Source: Eubacteriales bacterium (GTDB lineage Bacteria; Bacillota_A; Clostridia; Lachnospirales; Lachnospiraceae). Taken from it: a stretch of DNA of 25,830 bases. The DNA lies in contig JAUNJL010000033.1 of assembly GCA_030533315.1 (NCBI GenBank), positions 1 through 25,830 of the forward strand, in the 5' to 3' direction. Positions 8,084 to 15,891 of the stretch are shown here, one piece after another. The first letter of the stretch is position 1. The number at the start of each line of letters is the position of its first letter. Under the pieces are notes generated by a model. The model was given only the letters and a program-made list of their open reading frames with translations, was not told the DNA's origin and did not search any database. Both the position numbers and the translations under genes were made by a program.

Positions 8084-9535
8084 TCAGCCCTGCTCTGCAA
8101 GACTTCCCAGATAATAAAAGCCCTTGCACTGCTCCAGACGCACCGGAAGATATTTTCCCAGCATGTCCGCACTTCCTGGAAAATGAACGAGAAGATTGTA
8201 CTGGGTGCGTCCCGTAAAGATCCCCTTCTCCTTGCTCTCCTGCTCCACCAGCACCTCCTGGACGGTGCCCTGGAAGCGGGAGGATACGGCCCGGCCCTTT
8301 TCCTGTACCAGGGAAAGGAGACGGTCAAAGCGGTCCTTCACCACCTCCTCCGGCACCTGGTCCTCCTTGGAGGCCGCCGGCGTGCCGCTTCTCTTGGAAT
8401 AGATAAAGGTAAAGGCGGTGTCAAAATCTGCCTTTCTCACCACGTCCAGAGTCTCCTGGAAATCCTCCTCCGTCTCCCCCGGAAATCCCACGATGATGTC
8501 CGTGGTCAGGGAAATGTCCGGGACGACCTTTCGGATCTTCTCCACAAGACCCAGATATTTTTCCTTGTCGTACCGGCGGTTCATCTCCTTCAAGATCCGG
8601 CTGCTCCCAGACTGCATGGGAAGGTGAAGGTGGTGGCACACCTTCTTGCTTTTTCCCATGAATGCGATCAGCTCATCGGAAAGATCCTTGGGGTGGGAGG
8701 TCATAAAACGAATGCGCCGGATGCCCTCCACCTCCTCCGCCATTTCCAGGAGCTGGGCAAAGGAAATGGGCTCCTCCAGGGTCTTCCCGTAGGAATTGAC
8801 GTTCTGGCCCAGGAGCATCACCTCCGTGACCCCGTCCGCCGCCAGCGCCCGAAGCTCATCCAGGATGGCCTGGGGCTTTCGGCTCCTCTCCCGCCCCCGC
8901 ACGTAGGGCACGATACAGTAGCTGCAGAAGTTGTTGCAGCCGAACATGATGTTGACGCCGGACTTGAAGGAATAGTTCCGCTCTGTGGGAAGCTCCTCCA
9001 CGATGGCGTCCGTTCCTTCCCAGATCTCCACCACCTGCCCCTCTGCCTCCAGCATCTCGTAGTACAGCTCCGCAAACTTAAAGATGTTGTGGGTGCCAAA
9101 TACCAGGTCCACGAAGGGATATTCCTTTTTGATCTTCTCCACCACCTGGGGCTCCTGCATCATACAGCCGAAGAGGACGATCCTCATTCCCGGGTTGTGA
9201 TTTTTCAGATTGTGCAGCTTCCCAAGACGGCCGTACACCTTCAGATTGGCGTTTTCCCGGACGGTGCAGGTGTTGTAGATCACCACGTCCGCCTCCTCCT
9301 CATCCTTTCGCACATAGCCCATCTCGTCCATGATGCCGGCCACCACCTCGGACTGCTTTTCGTTCATCTGGCAGCCGAAGGTGGTAAGACAGTAGGTCAG
9401 GGGGCGGCCCGCCCTCTCAGCCAGGCCCTCCAGCTTTCCCCGGCACTTCGCCATGTAATAATACTGCCGCTTCTTCTCCTCCTCCGGAGGAGTCTGGGTA
9501 GTGTCTATCCCGCAAAAATCAATCTCGTTATACAT
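8084..9535 (-). CDS. miaB: tRNA-2-methylthio-N6-dimethylallyladenosine synthase MiaB
   Basis: This radical-SAM methylthiotransferase adds the 2-methylthio group to i6A37 of tRNA. Its 483 residues carry the three-part family layout. The N-terminal UPF0004 cluster domain has cysteines in FGCQMNE, NTCTVRE and FGCMMQE. The radical-SAM domain has the CNNFCSYC cluster motif followed by VPYVRGRERSR, and a C-terminal TRAM-like RNA-binding domain is present. The start at 9535 is chosen because AAGGA lies 7 nt upstream. An ATG six bases earlier would be too close to it, and the open frame extending to 9700 has no ribosome site. The VPYVRGRERSR segment and overall length fit MiaB better than MtaB or RimO. 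Confidence 0.95.
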   Translation of the reverse strand: MYNEIDFCGIDTTQTPPEEEKKRQYYYMAKCRGKLEGLAERAGRPLTYCLTTFGCQMNEKQSEVVAGIMDEMGYVRKDEEEADVVIYNTCTVRENANLKVYGRLGKLHNLKNHNPGMRIVLFGCMMQEPQVVEKIKKEYPFVDLVFGTHNIFKFAELYYEMLEAEGQVVEIWEGTDAIVEELPTERNYSFKSGVNIMFGCNNFCSYCIVPYVRGRERSRKPQAILDELRALAADGVTEVMLLGQNVNSYGKTLEEPISFAQLLEMAEEVEGIRRIRFMTSHPKDLSDELIAFMGKSKKVCHHLHLPMQSGSSRILKEMNRRYDKEKYLGLVEKIRKVVPDISLTTDIIVGFPGETEEDFQETLDVVRKADFDTAFTFIYSKRSGTPAASKEDQVPEEVVKDRFDRLLSLVQEKGRAVSSRFQGTVQEVLVEQESKEKGIFTGRTQYNLLVHFPGSADMLGKYLPVRLEQCKGFYYLGSLAEQG

Positions 9536-9563
9536 AAGCATTCCTTTCCATTTTCTAACAGCT

Positions 9564-9586
9564 GCCGGAGATCCCGGCCTTTTTTC
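9564..9586 (+). terminator. Short hairpin with T run, + strand
   Basis: GCCGG (9564-9568) pairs with CCGGC (9574-9578), followed by C and a run of T. The stem is only 5 bp. It points against miaB, so it could stop antisense transcription from the TetR side. Confidence 0.4.
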
Positions 9587-9660
9587 ATCACTGCCCGCAG
9601 GGCCCGTCCTCCCGCAAGGGTAAAGGAGCATCCTCTCCACAGGCAAAAAAGAGTACGCAC

Positions 9661-9695
9661 AAAAGCAGCCCCGGAGCCAGGCTCCTTTGGGGCTG
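9661..9695 (-). terminator. Terminator-like hairpin in the miaB leader
   Basis: Read on the - strand, CAGCCCC and GGAGC pair with GCTCC and GGGGCTG. This makes a 12-bp stem with one three-base bulge and a CTG loop, followed by CTTTT. It lies about 125 nt before the miaB start with no gene upstream on that strand, so it may be an attenuator or end a short transcript. Confidence 0.5.
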
Positions 9696-9821
9696 TCCAT
9701 CAGATCAATGCTATTTTATCTCACTTCCATGGTTTTGTCTACGGTTATTCTCCCCATTTGTGAAAAGAAGGAAAAGGAATTGTAAAATCTAAACAATTTT
9801 TCTTATTTTTCCCTAAAATCA

Positions 9822-9850
9822 TTGATAAAAATTACGAAACATATTATAGT
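9822..9850 (+). promoter_or_regulatory. Promoter of the rubredoxin/glutamate-synthase-like gene
   Basis: TTGATA (9822-9827) and TATAGT (9845-9850) are separated by 17 nt in an A/T-rich stretch, about 80 nt before the start codon. Confidence 0.6.
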
Positions 9851-9931
9851 TAGTTTATATCAACCAAGGAGCTTTCCCATTGTTGTCAAAAGGGATCAGC
9901 TTACAAAACGTTTTACGAAATGGAGGTCTTT

Positions 9932-11320
9932 ATGGCAAAATTCAGATGTAATATTTGCGGATTTGTTTACGACGAGGAACAGGAGGGGGCTCCCTTTTCC
10001 AGCATGAAGGAATGCCCTGTCTGCAAGCAGCCGGTGGCGCACTTCTCCCAGCTCTCCCAGCTTGCTCCCCCGGAGCCTGTGAAAAAGAAGGAGGAAAAGC
10101 TGGACTATCCCAAGGAGTTTGTCCGTGTGGATCCCTCCTGCCGGTACATGGACGACATCCACCAGATGGCGGTCACGGGAAAGACCATCTCGGCCGCCAT
10201 GGGCACCACTCTTCCCATGCCTGGCTGGGATGACATCCTGATCCTGGGCGCTCAGCTGGATCCCATGCCGCTGGATGAACACGCCCCCGTGAACACCACC
10301 ACGGTCATAGGGAAAAATGCGAAAAAGCCCCTGATCCTGGAAAACCCCGTGTACGTCTCCCACATGTCCTTCGGCGCCCTCTCCAGGGAGGCCAAGATCT
10401 CCCTGGCCAGGGGCTCCGCCATGGGAAAAAGCGCCATGTGCTCTGGAGAGGGAGGCATCCTTCCCGAGGAGATGGCTGCCGCAGACAAATACATTTTTGA
10501 GTATGTGGGAAACCTGTACAGCGTGACCCCCGAAAACCTGCGGAACTCCGACGCCATTGAAATCAAGATCGGCCAGGGGACCAAGCCGGGCATGGGAGGC
10601 CACCTGCCCGGGGAGAAGGTGACCCGCGAGATCAGTCAGATCCGCCAGAAGCCCATGGGAAAGGACGTGATCGCCCCCTCCCGCTTCCCCGGCATCGAGA
10701 CGAAGGAGGACCTGAAAATGCTGGTTCAGCAGCTGCGTTTCGCCTCCGAGGGACGTCCCATCGGCATCAAGATCGCAGCCGGGCGCATTGAGCGGGATCT
10801 TGCCTTCTGTGTCTATGCGGAGCCGGATTTCATCACCATCGACGGGCGAGGCGGCGCCACAGGCTCCTCCCCCAAGTTCCTGAGGGATTCCAGCAGCGTT
10901 CCCACCGTCTACGCCCTTCACCGGGCAAGGAAGTATCTGGATGACATCGGCTCGGACATCAGCCTGGTGATCACCGGCGGCCTTCGGGTTTCCTCCGACT
11001 TCGCCAAGGCCATCGCCATGGGTGCGGACGCCATTGCCGTCGCCAGCGCTCCCCTCATTGCCATGGCCTGCCAGCAGTACCGTATCTGCGGTACCGGGAT
11101 GTGCCCCGTGGGAGTGGCCACCCAGGATGAGGAGCTGCGCCTCCGACTGAAGGAGGATGCGGCCGCCATGCGGGTGGGAAACTATCTGAAGGTGACCCTG
11201 GAGGAATTGAAGACCTTTGCCCGCATCACCGGCCACGAGAATCTCCACGATCTGTCCGTGGAGGATCTCTGCACCATCAACCGTGAGATCAGCCAGTTTA
11301 CCAGCATTCCTCACGCCTGA
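9932..11320 (+). CDS. Rubredoxin-like domain fused to FMN-binding glutamate-synthase-type oxidoreductase
   Basis: This 462-residue protein combines two parts. Residues 6-31 hold a small rubredoxin-like metal site with paired cysteines C6/C9 and C28/C31 (CNIC ... CPVC). From about residue 70 it is the FMN-binding (alpha/beta)8 synthase domain of glutamate synthase (GltB-type), with IGQGTKPGMGGHLPG, the TIDGRGGATGSSP phosphate-binding segment and a cysteine-rich CGTGMCPVGVATQ iron-sulfur motif. It lacks the amidotransferase and beta-helix domains of full GltB. The short ATG at 9920 overlaps the GGAGG ribosome site, so ATG 9932 is used. Family members are annotated as FMN-binding glutamate synthase family proteins; the true substrate is uncertain. 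The attached metal site suggests that it receives electrons internally. It has its own promoter and terminator. Confidence 0.9.
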   Translation: MAKFRCNICGFVYDEEQEGAPFSSMKECPVCKQPVAHFSQLSQLAPPEPVKKKEEKLDYPKEFVRVDPSCRYMDDIHQMAVTGKTISAAMGTTLPMPGWDDILILGAQLDPMPLDEHAPVNTTTVIGKNAKKPLILENPVYVSHMSFGALSREAKISLARGSAMGKSAMCSGEGGILPEEMAAADKYIFEYVGNLYSVTPENLRNSDAIEIKIGQGTKPGMGGHLPGEKVTREISQIRQKPMGKDVIAPSRFPGIETKEDLKMLVQQLRFASEGRPIGIKIAAGRIERDLAFCVYAEPDFITIDGRGGATGSSPKFLRDSSSVPTVYALHRARKYLDDIGSDISLVITGGLRVSSDFAKAIAMGADAIAVASAPLIAMACQQYRICGTGMCPVGVATQDEELRLRLKEDAAAMRVGNYLKVTLEELKTFARITGHENLHDLSVEDLCTINREISQFTSIPHA

Positions 11321-11345
11321 CCTGCGGCCTGTCACCCCGAGACAT

Positions 11346-11377
11346 GGAGAGGGGCTCCTCCAGCCCCCCTCTTTTTT
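11346..11377 (+). terminator. Terminator after the glutamate-synthase-like gene
   Basis: GGGGCT (11351-11356) pairs with AGCCCC (11362-11367), extended by AGA/TCT across a small bulge and followed by a T6 run. It lies 25 bp after the stop codon and 20 bp before the next start, so the MFS gene depends on read-through or on a promoter inside the upstream gene. Confidence 0.75.
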
Positions 11378-11397
11378 CAAAATATTCAGAGGAGATT

Positions 11398-12642
11398 ATG
11401 AAAAAATTAACGACGCTTGAAAAATCCTGGATCCTGTACGACGTGGGAAACTCGGCCTTCGTGCTTCTCGTTGCCACCATCATGCCAATTTATTTTAATT
11501 ATCTTTCCGAAAGCGCCGGGCTTTCCCCTGCCTCTTACCTGGCATATTGGGGATATGCCGCATCCGTGGCCACCCTGGCCGTGGCCGTCATCGGCCCTAC
11601 CTTCGGCACCCTGGCCGATACCCGCAGCTTCAAAAAGCCCCTTTTCCTGACGTCCCTTGTGATCGGAGCCGGAGGCTGCCTTCTTCTCGGTGTCTCCTCC
11701 TCCTGGCTGGTATTTCTTGTCATCTTCGTCATCGCAAAGATTGGCTACTCCGCCAGCCTGGTGTTCTACGATTCCATGATCAACGACGTCACTTCCCCGG
11801 ACCGGCTGGACCGGGTATCCTCCCTGGGCTTTGCCTGGGGCTACATCGGAAGCTGCATTCCCTTCCTCCTGTGCCTTGGTTTGGTTCTGGGATCCGACAG
11901 GCTCCATATCTCCATGAAGACGGCCATGGCCATCGCCTTTTTCATCGTCTCCCTCTGGTGGGTGGGGGTCACCCTTCCCCTCCTGAAAAATTACAGGCAG
12001 GTTCACTACGTGGAATATGAAAAGGGCTGCATCTCCAAAAGCTTTCGCCGTCTTGGGGTGACCCTGAAGGGAATGGCAAAAAACAAGCCTGTTTTCCTCT
12101 TCCTCCTGGCCTATTTCTTTTACATTGACGGCGTGTACACCATCATCGACATGGCCACGGCCTACGGAACGGCCCTGGGCCTTGACAGCACTGGGCTGCT
12201 GCTGGCCCTTTTGGCGACCCAGGTGGTGGCCTTCCCCTTCTCCATCCTTTTTGGAAGGCTGTCGGGAAAATATCCCACCACCCGCCTGATCATGGTGTGC
12301 ATCCTGGCCTACTTAGGAATCGGCGTCTTTGCCTTGTTCATGCACAGCCAGCTCCAGTTCTGGATCCTGGCCGTCCTGGTGGGAATGTTCCAGGGAGGCA
12401 TCCAGGCTCTCTCCCGCTCCCATTTTGCCCGCCTCATTCCCGCGGAGAAGTCCGGGGAATACTTTGGCATCATGGACATCTGCGGAAAAGGAGCTTCCTT
12501 TTTGGGAACCACCATGGTGGGGCTGGTCTCCCAGCTCACCGGGGACGCCAACAAGGGAGTGGGGGTGCTGATCCCCTTCTTTCTCCTGGGGTTCCTTCTG
12601 TTTTCCTTTTCCTTAAGGGAACAAAAAAAACAAAATGCCTGA
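11398..12642 (+). CDS. MFS transporter, UMF1 (Atg22-like) family
   Basis: This 414-residue protein has about 12 hydrophobic segments. Its N-terminus, LTTLEKSWILYDVGNSAF, matches the W-x-x-YDxxNSAF signature of the UMF1 family of the major facilitator superfamily. The loop after the second and third helices, GPTFGTLADTRSFKKP, corresponds to MFS motif A. ATG 11398 follows AGAGGAG; an upstream ATG at 11344 lies inside the terminator hairpin and is rejected. The family includes yeast Atg22, a vacuolar amino-acid exporter, so amino-acid or metabolite export is a family-based guess only. Confidence 0.88.
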   Translation: MKKLTTLEKSWILYDVGNSAFVLLVATIMPIYFNYLSESAGLSPASYLAYWGYAASVATLAVAVIGPTFGTLADTRSFKKPLFLTSLVIGAGGCLLLGVSSSWLVFLVIFVIAKIGYSASLVFYDSMINDVTSPDRLDRVSSLGFAWGYIGSCIPFLLCLGLVLGSDRLHISMKTAMAIAFFIVSLWWVGVTLPLLKNYRQVHYVEYEKGCISKSFRRLGVTLKGMAKNKPVFLFLLAYFFYIDGVYTIIDMATAYGTALGLDSTGLLLALLATQVVAFPFSILFGRLSGKYPTTRLIMVCILAYLGIGVFALFMHSQLQFWILAVLVGMFQGGIQALSRSHFARLIPAEKSGEYFGIMDICGKGASFLGTTMVGLVSQLTGDANKGVGVLIPFFLLGFLLFSFSLREQKKQNA

Positions 12643-12658
12643 CCTGTCCTTTCGGCAC

Positions 12659-12686
12659 CGTCCATGTCCCTCCCTGGACGTGGACG
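12659..12686. terminator. Hairpin between convergent genes
   Basis: CGTCCATGTCC (12659-12669) pairs with GGACGTGGACG (12676-12686) over 11 positions with one wobble and a 6-nt loop. There is no adjacent T run on either strand. Its position between the convergent MFS and DUF2325 stop codons suggests a two-way transcription end. Confidence 0.5.
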
Positions 12687-12701
12687 GATGTCCGATCTTT
12701 T

Positions 12702-12989
12702 CTACGCGTCCGCCCGGCGTTCGTCCAGGGCGTTTTTTAATGCGCTGGCGCTGCTGGTGTGGATCCTGGCCAGTGGAATGTTGTTCCGCTTGGCCTCCTG
12801 GGATGCGCTCAACACCATCTTGTGGGAAACGGTGTTGGTAAAAAGCACCATCAGATCCGGGCTGCCGATCTTTTTCCGTATGGAGCCGTGCTCCTTGGGA
12901 AACACCTTCGCCTTATACCCATAATCCCTGCAAATGTCCGTGTACTGACATACCATTCTCTCATTTCCGCCGATGATCACGATACTCAT
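12702..12989 (-). CDS. DUF2325-family small protein
   Basis: This 95-residue soluble protein starts MSIVIIGGNERM and contains SPDLMVLFTNTVSHKMV and IPLARIHTSSASALKNAL. That layout is characteristic of the DUF2325 family, whose function is not established. It has a Rossmann-like beta-alpha alternation and no signal or membrane segment. AGGAGG lies 6 nt before the ATG. It is transcribed alone, with tandem palindromes upstream (13036-13059) that may hold its control. Confidence 0.85.
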   Translation of the reverse strand: MSIVIIGGNERMVCQYTDICRDYGYKAKVFPKEHGSIRKKIGSPDLMVLFTNTVSHKMVLSASQEAKRNNIPLARIHTSSASALKNALDERRADA

Positions 12990-13035
12990 AGGAACCTCCT
13001 GTTCTGCCCTGTGTGTTTGATGTTATATTTATCTG

Positions 13036-13059
13036 CTAATAAATATTAGTTATAACTAA
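13036..13059. promoter_or_regulatory. Tandem A/T palindromes upstream of DUF2325 gene
   Basis: CTAATA-AA-TATTAG (13036-13049) is directly followed, with overlap, by the perfect 14-bp palindrome TTAGTTATAACTAA (13046-13059). They lie about 50-70 bp before the DUF2325 start and could be an operator. A clear -35/-10 pair could not be fixed. Confidence 0.4.
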
Positions 13060-13109
13060 CTTGTAAGTACAGGATAGAGGACATTTCCGGTTCCGTCAAG
13101 CCTTTTTCC

Positions 13110-13149
13110 AAAAAAAGAGAGTACCTGAAAAAAATTCTCAGGTACTCTC
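13110..13149 (-). terminator. Terminator of the hydEGF operon
   Basis: A perfect 12-bp stem, GAGAGTACCTGA (13117-13128) with TCAGGTACTCTC (13138-13149), is followed on the - strand by seven T. It lies 40 bp after the hydF stop. A textbook intrinsic terminator. Confidence 0.92.
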
Positions 13150-13189
13150 CCGCTTTCTCAGCTCATCGTTCGTTTCTTTCTTTTTTCCA

Positions 13190-14398
13190 TCACAGCCACT
13201 GGTATTGATCTCCAAAAACCTCCAGGCTCCGCTTCAGGATGCCGTTGAAGGCGGCGATGGATATGCCGTAATTGGTAAAGGGAATCCCCTGGTCCACGGC
13301 ACACTTCATGCGGAAGGCCATCTCCCGGCCCCCCAGCATACAGCCGCCGCAGTGGAGCACCAGCTGATAGGGGCTTAAGTCCTCCGGAAATTCCACGCCG
13401 GAGCAGGTGTGGAACGTCAGCTTCGCCCCCGTGTACTCCTGCAGCCACCGGGGAAGCTTTACGGTTCCAATGTCGTTGCACTGGCGATGGTGGGTGCACC
13501 CCTCCGACACCAGCACGTGATCTCCGTCCTTCAGCCCCTTCAAGGCGGCGGCTCCCCTCACTGCCGTATCCAAAAAACCCTTGTATCTGGCCAGCAAAAT
13601 GGAAAAGGAGGTGAGAGGCACCGAGGGCGGCACGACCTTGGAGACCAGCTCAAAGGCCTGGCTGTCGGTGATGACCATGCGGGGCGGCTTTTTCAGACCC
13701 TCCAGGGCCTCTTTCAGCTCCGTCTCCTTCACCACCACGTTGATGGCTCCTCCGTCCAGCACGTCCCGAATCATCTGCTGCTGGGGCAGGATCATCCTCC
13801 CCTTGGGGGCGGATTCATCGATGGGCGTTACCAGGACCACGAAGTCCCCGGGACAGACAAGATCCCTTACAAGAACTCTCTCCTGCCCCTGAGCCTTGCC
13901 AATATGGCCGATGCGCTCCTTCAGCTCCCAGATGTTTTCTTTTGTTTTGGCGCTTACCCGCACGACCCGCTCCTGCTCCTCCGAAGGAATGGGGGCGGAT
14001 CCCTCCATATCCATCTTGTTCCAGGCGATCAGGTAAGGGATCTCCTTTTCCCGGAAGATTCCCAAAAGCTCCCGGTCAAATTCCGTCAGGCCCAATCCCT
14101 GGTCCACCACCAGAACGGCGATATCCGCCTGGTTGAGAACACGCTTTGTACGGGAAACCCGTTTTTTCCCCAGTTCCCCTTCGTCGTCGTAGCCTGGGGT
14201 GTCGATGATCACCACCGGCCCCAGGGGGAGAAGCTCCATGGCTTTTTTAACCGGATCCGTGGTGGTGCCCTTTTTGTCAGAGACGAGGGCCAGATCCTGG
14301 TCTGTCACAGCGTTTACCAGGCTTGATTTTCCCACGTTCCTGCACCCGAAGAAAGCAATGTGAAGACGGTTTGCAGATGGTGTCTCCTGAAGTCCCAT
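13190..14398 (-). CDS. hydF: [FeFe]-hydrogenase maturation GTPase HydF
   Basis: HydF is the scaffold on which the diiron subcluster of the [FeFe]-hydrogenase H-cluster is assembled and then passed to the apo-enzyme. The 402 residues show the N-terminal GTPase domain: P-loop GCRNVGKS (18-25), DTPG (66-69) and NKMD (127-130). A dimerisation domain follows, then the C-terminal iron-sulfur site CTHHRQC (301-307) with HCGGC (349-353), the CxH...HCxxC pattern of the family. GGAGAGGTGAT precedes the ATG. It is the third gene of the operon, 44 nt after hydG, and ends before a strong terminator. Confidence 0.95.
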   Translation of the reverse strand: MGLQETPSANRLHIAFFGCRNVGKSSLVNAVTDQDLALVSDKKGTTTDPVKKAMELLPLGPVVIIDTPGYDDEGELGKKRVSRTKRVLNQADIAVLVVDQGLGLTEFDRELLGIFREKEIPYLIAWNKMDMEGSAPIPSEEQERVVRVSAKTKENIWELKERIGHIGKAQGQERVLVRDLVCPGDFVVLVTPIDESAPKGRMILPQQQMIRDVLDGGAINVVVKETELKEALEGLKKPPRMVITDSQAFELVSKVVPPSVPLTSFSILLARYKGFLDTAVRGAAALKGLKDGDHVLVSEGCTHHRQCNDIGTVKLPRWLQEYTGAKLTFHTCSGVEFPEDLSPYQLVLHCGGCMLGGREMAFRMKCAVDQGIPFTNYGISIAAFNGILKRSLEVFGDQYQWL

Positions 14399-14442
14399 AG
14401 TATCACCTCTCCTTTCCTTTTGTGCTTCTGGAAAGTCCCATA

Positions 14443-15891
14443 TCAGAACCGGAAATCTCGGAGATTGGACTCCTTGATTGCCTGAATGTTCCTTCTTGCG
14501 ATCTCTTTTACCTTTTCTCTGGGGATCTTCTCCAGCTCCTTCTCGATCATGTCAAAGCCCAGCTTCTTCGTCTCCTCTCCGGCGTAATCCATAAGGAACT
14601 CCGTCAGGGTCATCAGAGCGTTGGGATGACAGCAGTTCTGGATCTGCCCGGTTTTGCAAAGGCTCATGAACCGGTCTCCCGTCCTGCCCTCCCGATAACA
14701 GGCCGTACAGAAGGAGGGGATGAAGCCCATCTCCATCAGCCAGGCCACTACCTCGTCCAGGGTTCTCTGGTCGGAAACGTCAAACTGCTCCGTATCATGA
14801 GGTCTCTCCTCGCTGGTGTAGCCTCCCACGGAGGTCCGGGAAGCGCCGCTGATCTGGGAAATACCCGCACGCAGAGCACGCCCGCGCACCTCCTCAGACT
14901 CCCTGGTGGAGATGATCATTCCCGTGTAGGGCACGGCCAGGCGGATACAGGCGATCAGCTTGATGAACATGTCGTCGGAGATTCCGTTGTCGAAAACGTC
15001 GGGATCGATGTCGTCGGCCCTCTTCACCCTGGGTACGCTGATGGTATGAGGACCCACTCCGTGAACAGCCTCCAGGTGCTCGGCGTGCATGAGAAGTCCG
15101 GCAAACTCATACCGGTACAGCTCCAGCCCGAAGAGAACGCCCAGACCCACATCGTCGATTCCTCCTTCCATGGCACGATCCATGGCCTCGGTATGGTAGT
15201 CGTAATCGTGCTTCGGTCCCGTGGGATGAAGCTTCTCGTAGCTCTCCTTGTGGTAGGTCTCCTGGAAAAGGATGTAGGTTCCAATACCGGCTTCCTTCAG
15301 CTTCCGGTAGTTCTCCACCGTGGTGGCCGCAATGTTCACGTTTACCCGGCGGATGGAGCCGTTCTTGTGATGGGTGTCATAGATGGTCTGGATGCACTCC
15401 AGGATGTACTCGATGGGATTGTTCACAGGATCCTCTCCTGCCTCGATGGCCAGGCGCTTGTGTCCCATATCCTGCAGAGCCGTCACCTCCCGGCGTACCT
15501 CCTCCTGAGTCAGCTTCTTCCTGGGAATGTGGCGGTTCTTCATGTGATAGGGACAGTAAAGGCAGCCGTTGACGCAGTAATTGGACAGGTAAAGAGGTGC
15601 AAACATCACGATGCGGTTGCCGTAAAAGGCCAGCTTGATCTCCTCCGCGATCTGGTACATCTGCTCTATCTTCTCCGGGATCTCGCAGGCCAGAAGGACG
15701 GATGCCTCCCGGTGAGTCAGGCCCTGGCAGTGCCAGCCGTCGGCCGTCTTTCTCGGTCTGGCCTTCTCCAGCAGGGCGTCTATCAGCTCCACGTTGTCTT
15801 TGTTCTCATCCGCATACCGGATGGTATCCAGGATTTCCTGGTGATTGATAAATTCTTCCGCTTTCATGGATTTTGGATCGTAAACAGTCAT
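14443..15891 (-). CDS. hydG: [FeFe]-hydrogenase maturase HydG, radical-SAM tyrosine lyase
   Basis: HydG splits tyrosine and makes the CO and CN ligands of the H-cluster as an iron-bound synthon. The 482-residue protein has the radical-SAM motif CVNGCLYC at 106-113. The C-terminal CTACYREGRTGDRFM segment, with a later Cys-Cys pair, holds the auxiliary cluster that distinguishes HydG from the related thiamine enzyme ThiH. The start at 15891 has AGGA 7 nt upstream. An open frame extends to 16017, but that part overlaps hydE and is rejected. The ATG overlaps the hydE stop codon (ATGA), indicating coupled translation. Confidence 0.96.
   Translation of the reverse strand: MTVYDPKSMKAEEFINHQEILDTIRYADENKDNVELIDALLEKARPRKTADGWHCQGLTHREASVLLACEIPEKIEQMYQIAEEIKLAFYGNRIVMFAPLYLSNYCVNGCLYCPYHMKNRHIPRKKLTQEEVRREVTALQDMGHKRLAIEAGEDPVNNPIEYILECIQTIYDTHHKNGSIRRVNVNIAATTVENYRKLKEAGIGTYILFQETYHKESYEKLHPTGPKHDYDYHTEAMDRAMEGGIDDVGLGVLFGLELYRYEFAGLLMHAEHLEAVHGVGPHTISVPRVKRADDIDPDVFDNGISDDMFIKLIACIRLAVPYTGMIISTRESEEVRGRALRAGISQISGASRTSVGGYTSEERPHDTEQFDVSDQRTLDEVVAWLMEMGFIPSFCTACYREGRTGDRFMSLCKTGQIQNCCHPNALMTLTEFLMDYAGEETKKLGFDMIEKELEKIPREKVKEIARRNIQAIKESNLRDFRF

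Larger units (their letters stand above)
9536..9931. other. Divergent intergenic region, miaB leader and glutamate-synthase-like promoter
   Basis: This is about 400 bp without a gene. It holds a + strand terminator-like hairpin (9564-9586), a - strand terminator-like hairpin in the putative miaB leader (9661-9695), an AATTGT-N9-ACAATT inverted repeat (9778-9798) and the + strand promoter (9822-9850). I cannot place a convincing miaB promoter. The inverted repeat is one base shorter than a Rex site and is not called as one. Confidence 0.5.

Noticed and set aside
9536..9700. N-terminal extension of miaB to 9700
   Set aside because: The extra 55 residues are not MiaB-like, and AAGGA is correctly spaced only for 9535.
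8183..9763. A 526-codon open frame on the + strand
   Set aside because: It runs antisense through miaB, with a His/Leu-rich composition typical of a reverse-frame shadow.
9778..9798. Possible Rex redox-repressor site
   Set aside because: AATTGT-N9-ACAATT is one base shorter than the usual TTGT...ACAA Rex spacing and lacks the inner conserved bases.
9896..11380. A 494-codon open frame on the - strand
   Set aside because: It is antisense to the FMN glutamate-synthase-type gene, has Gly/His-rich shadow composition and no ribosome site.
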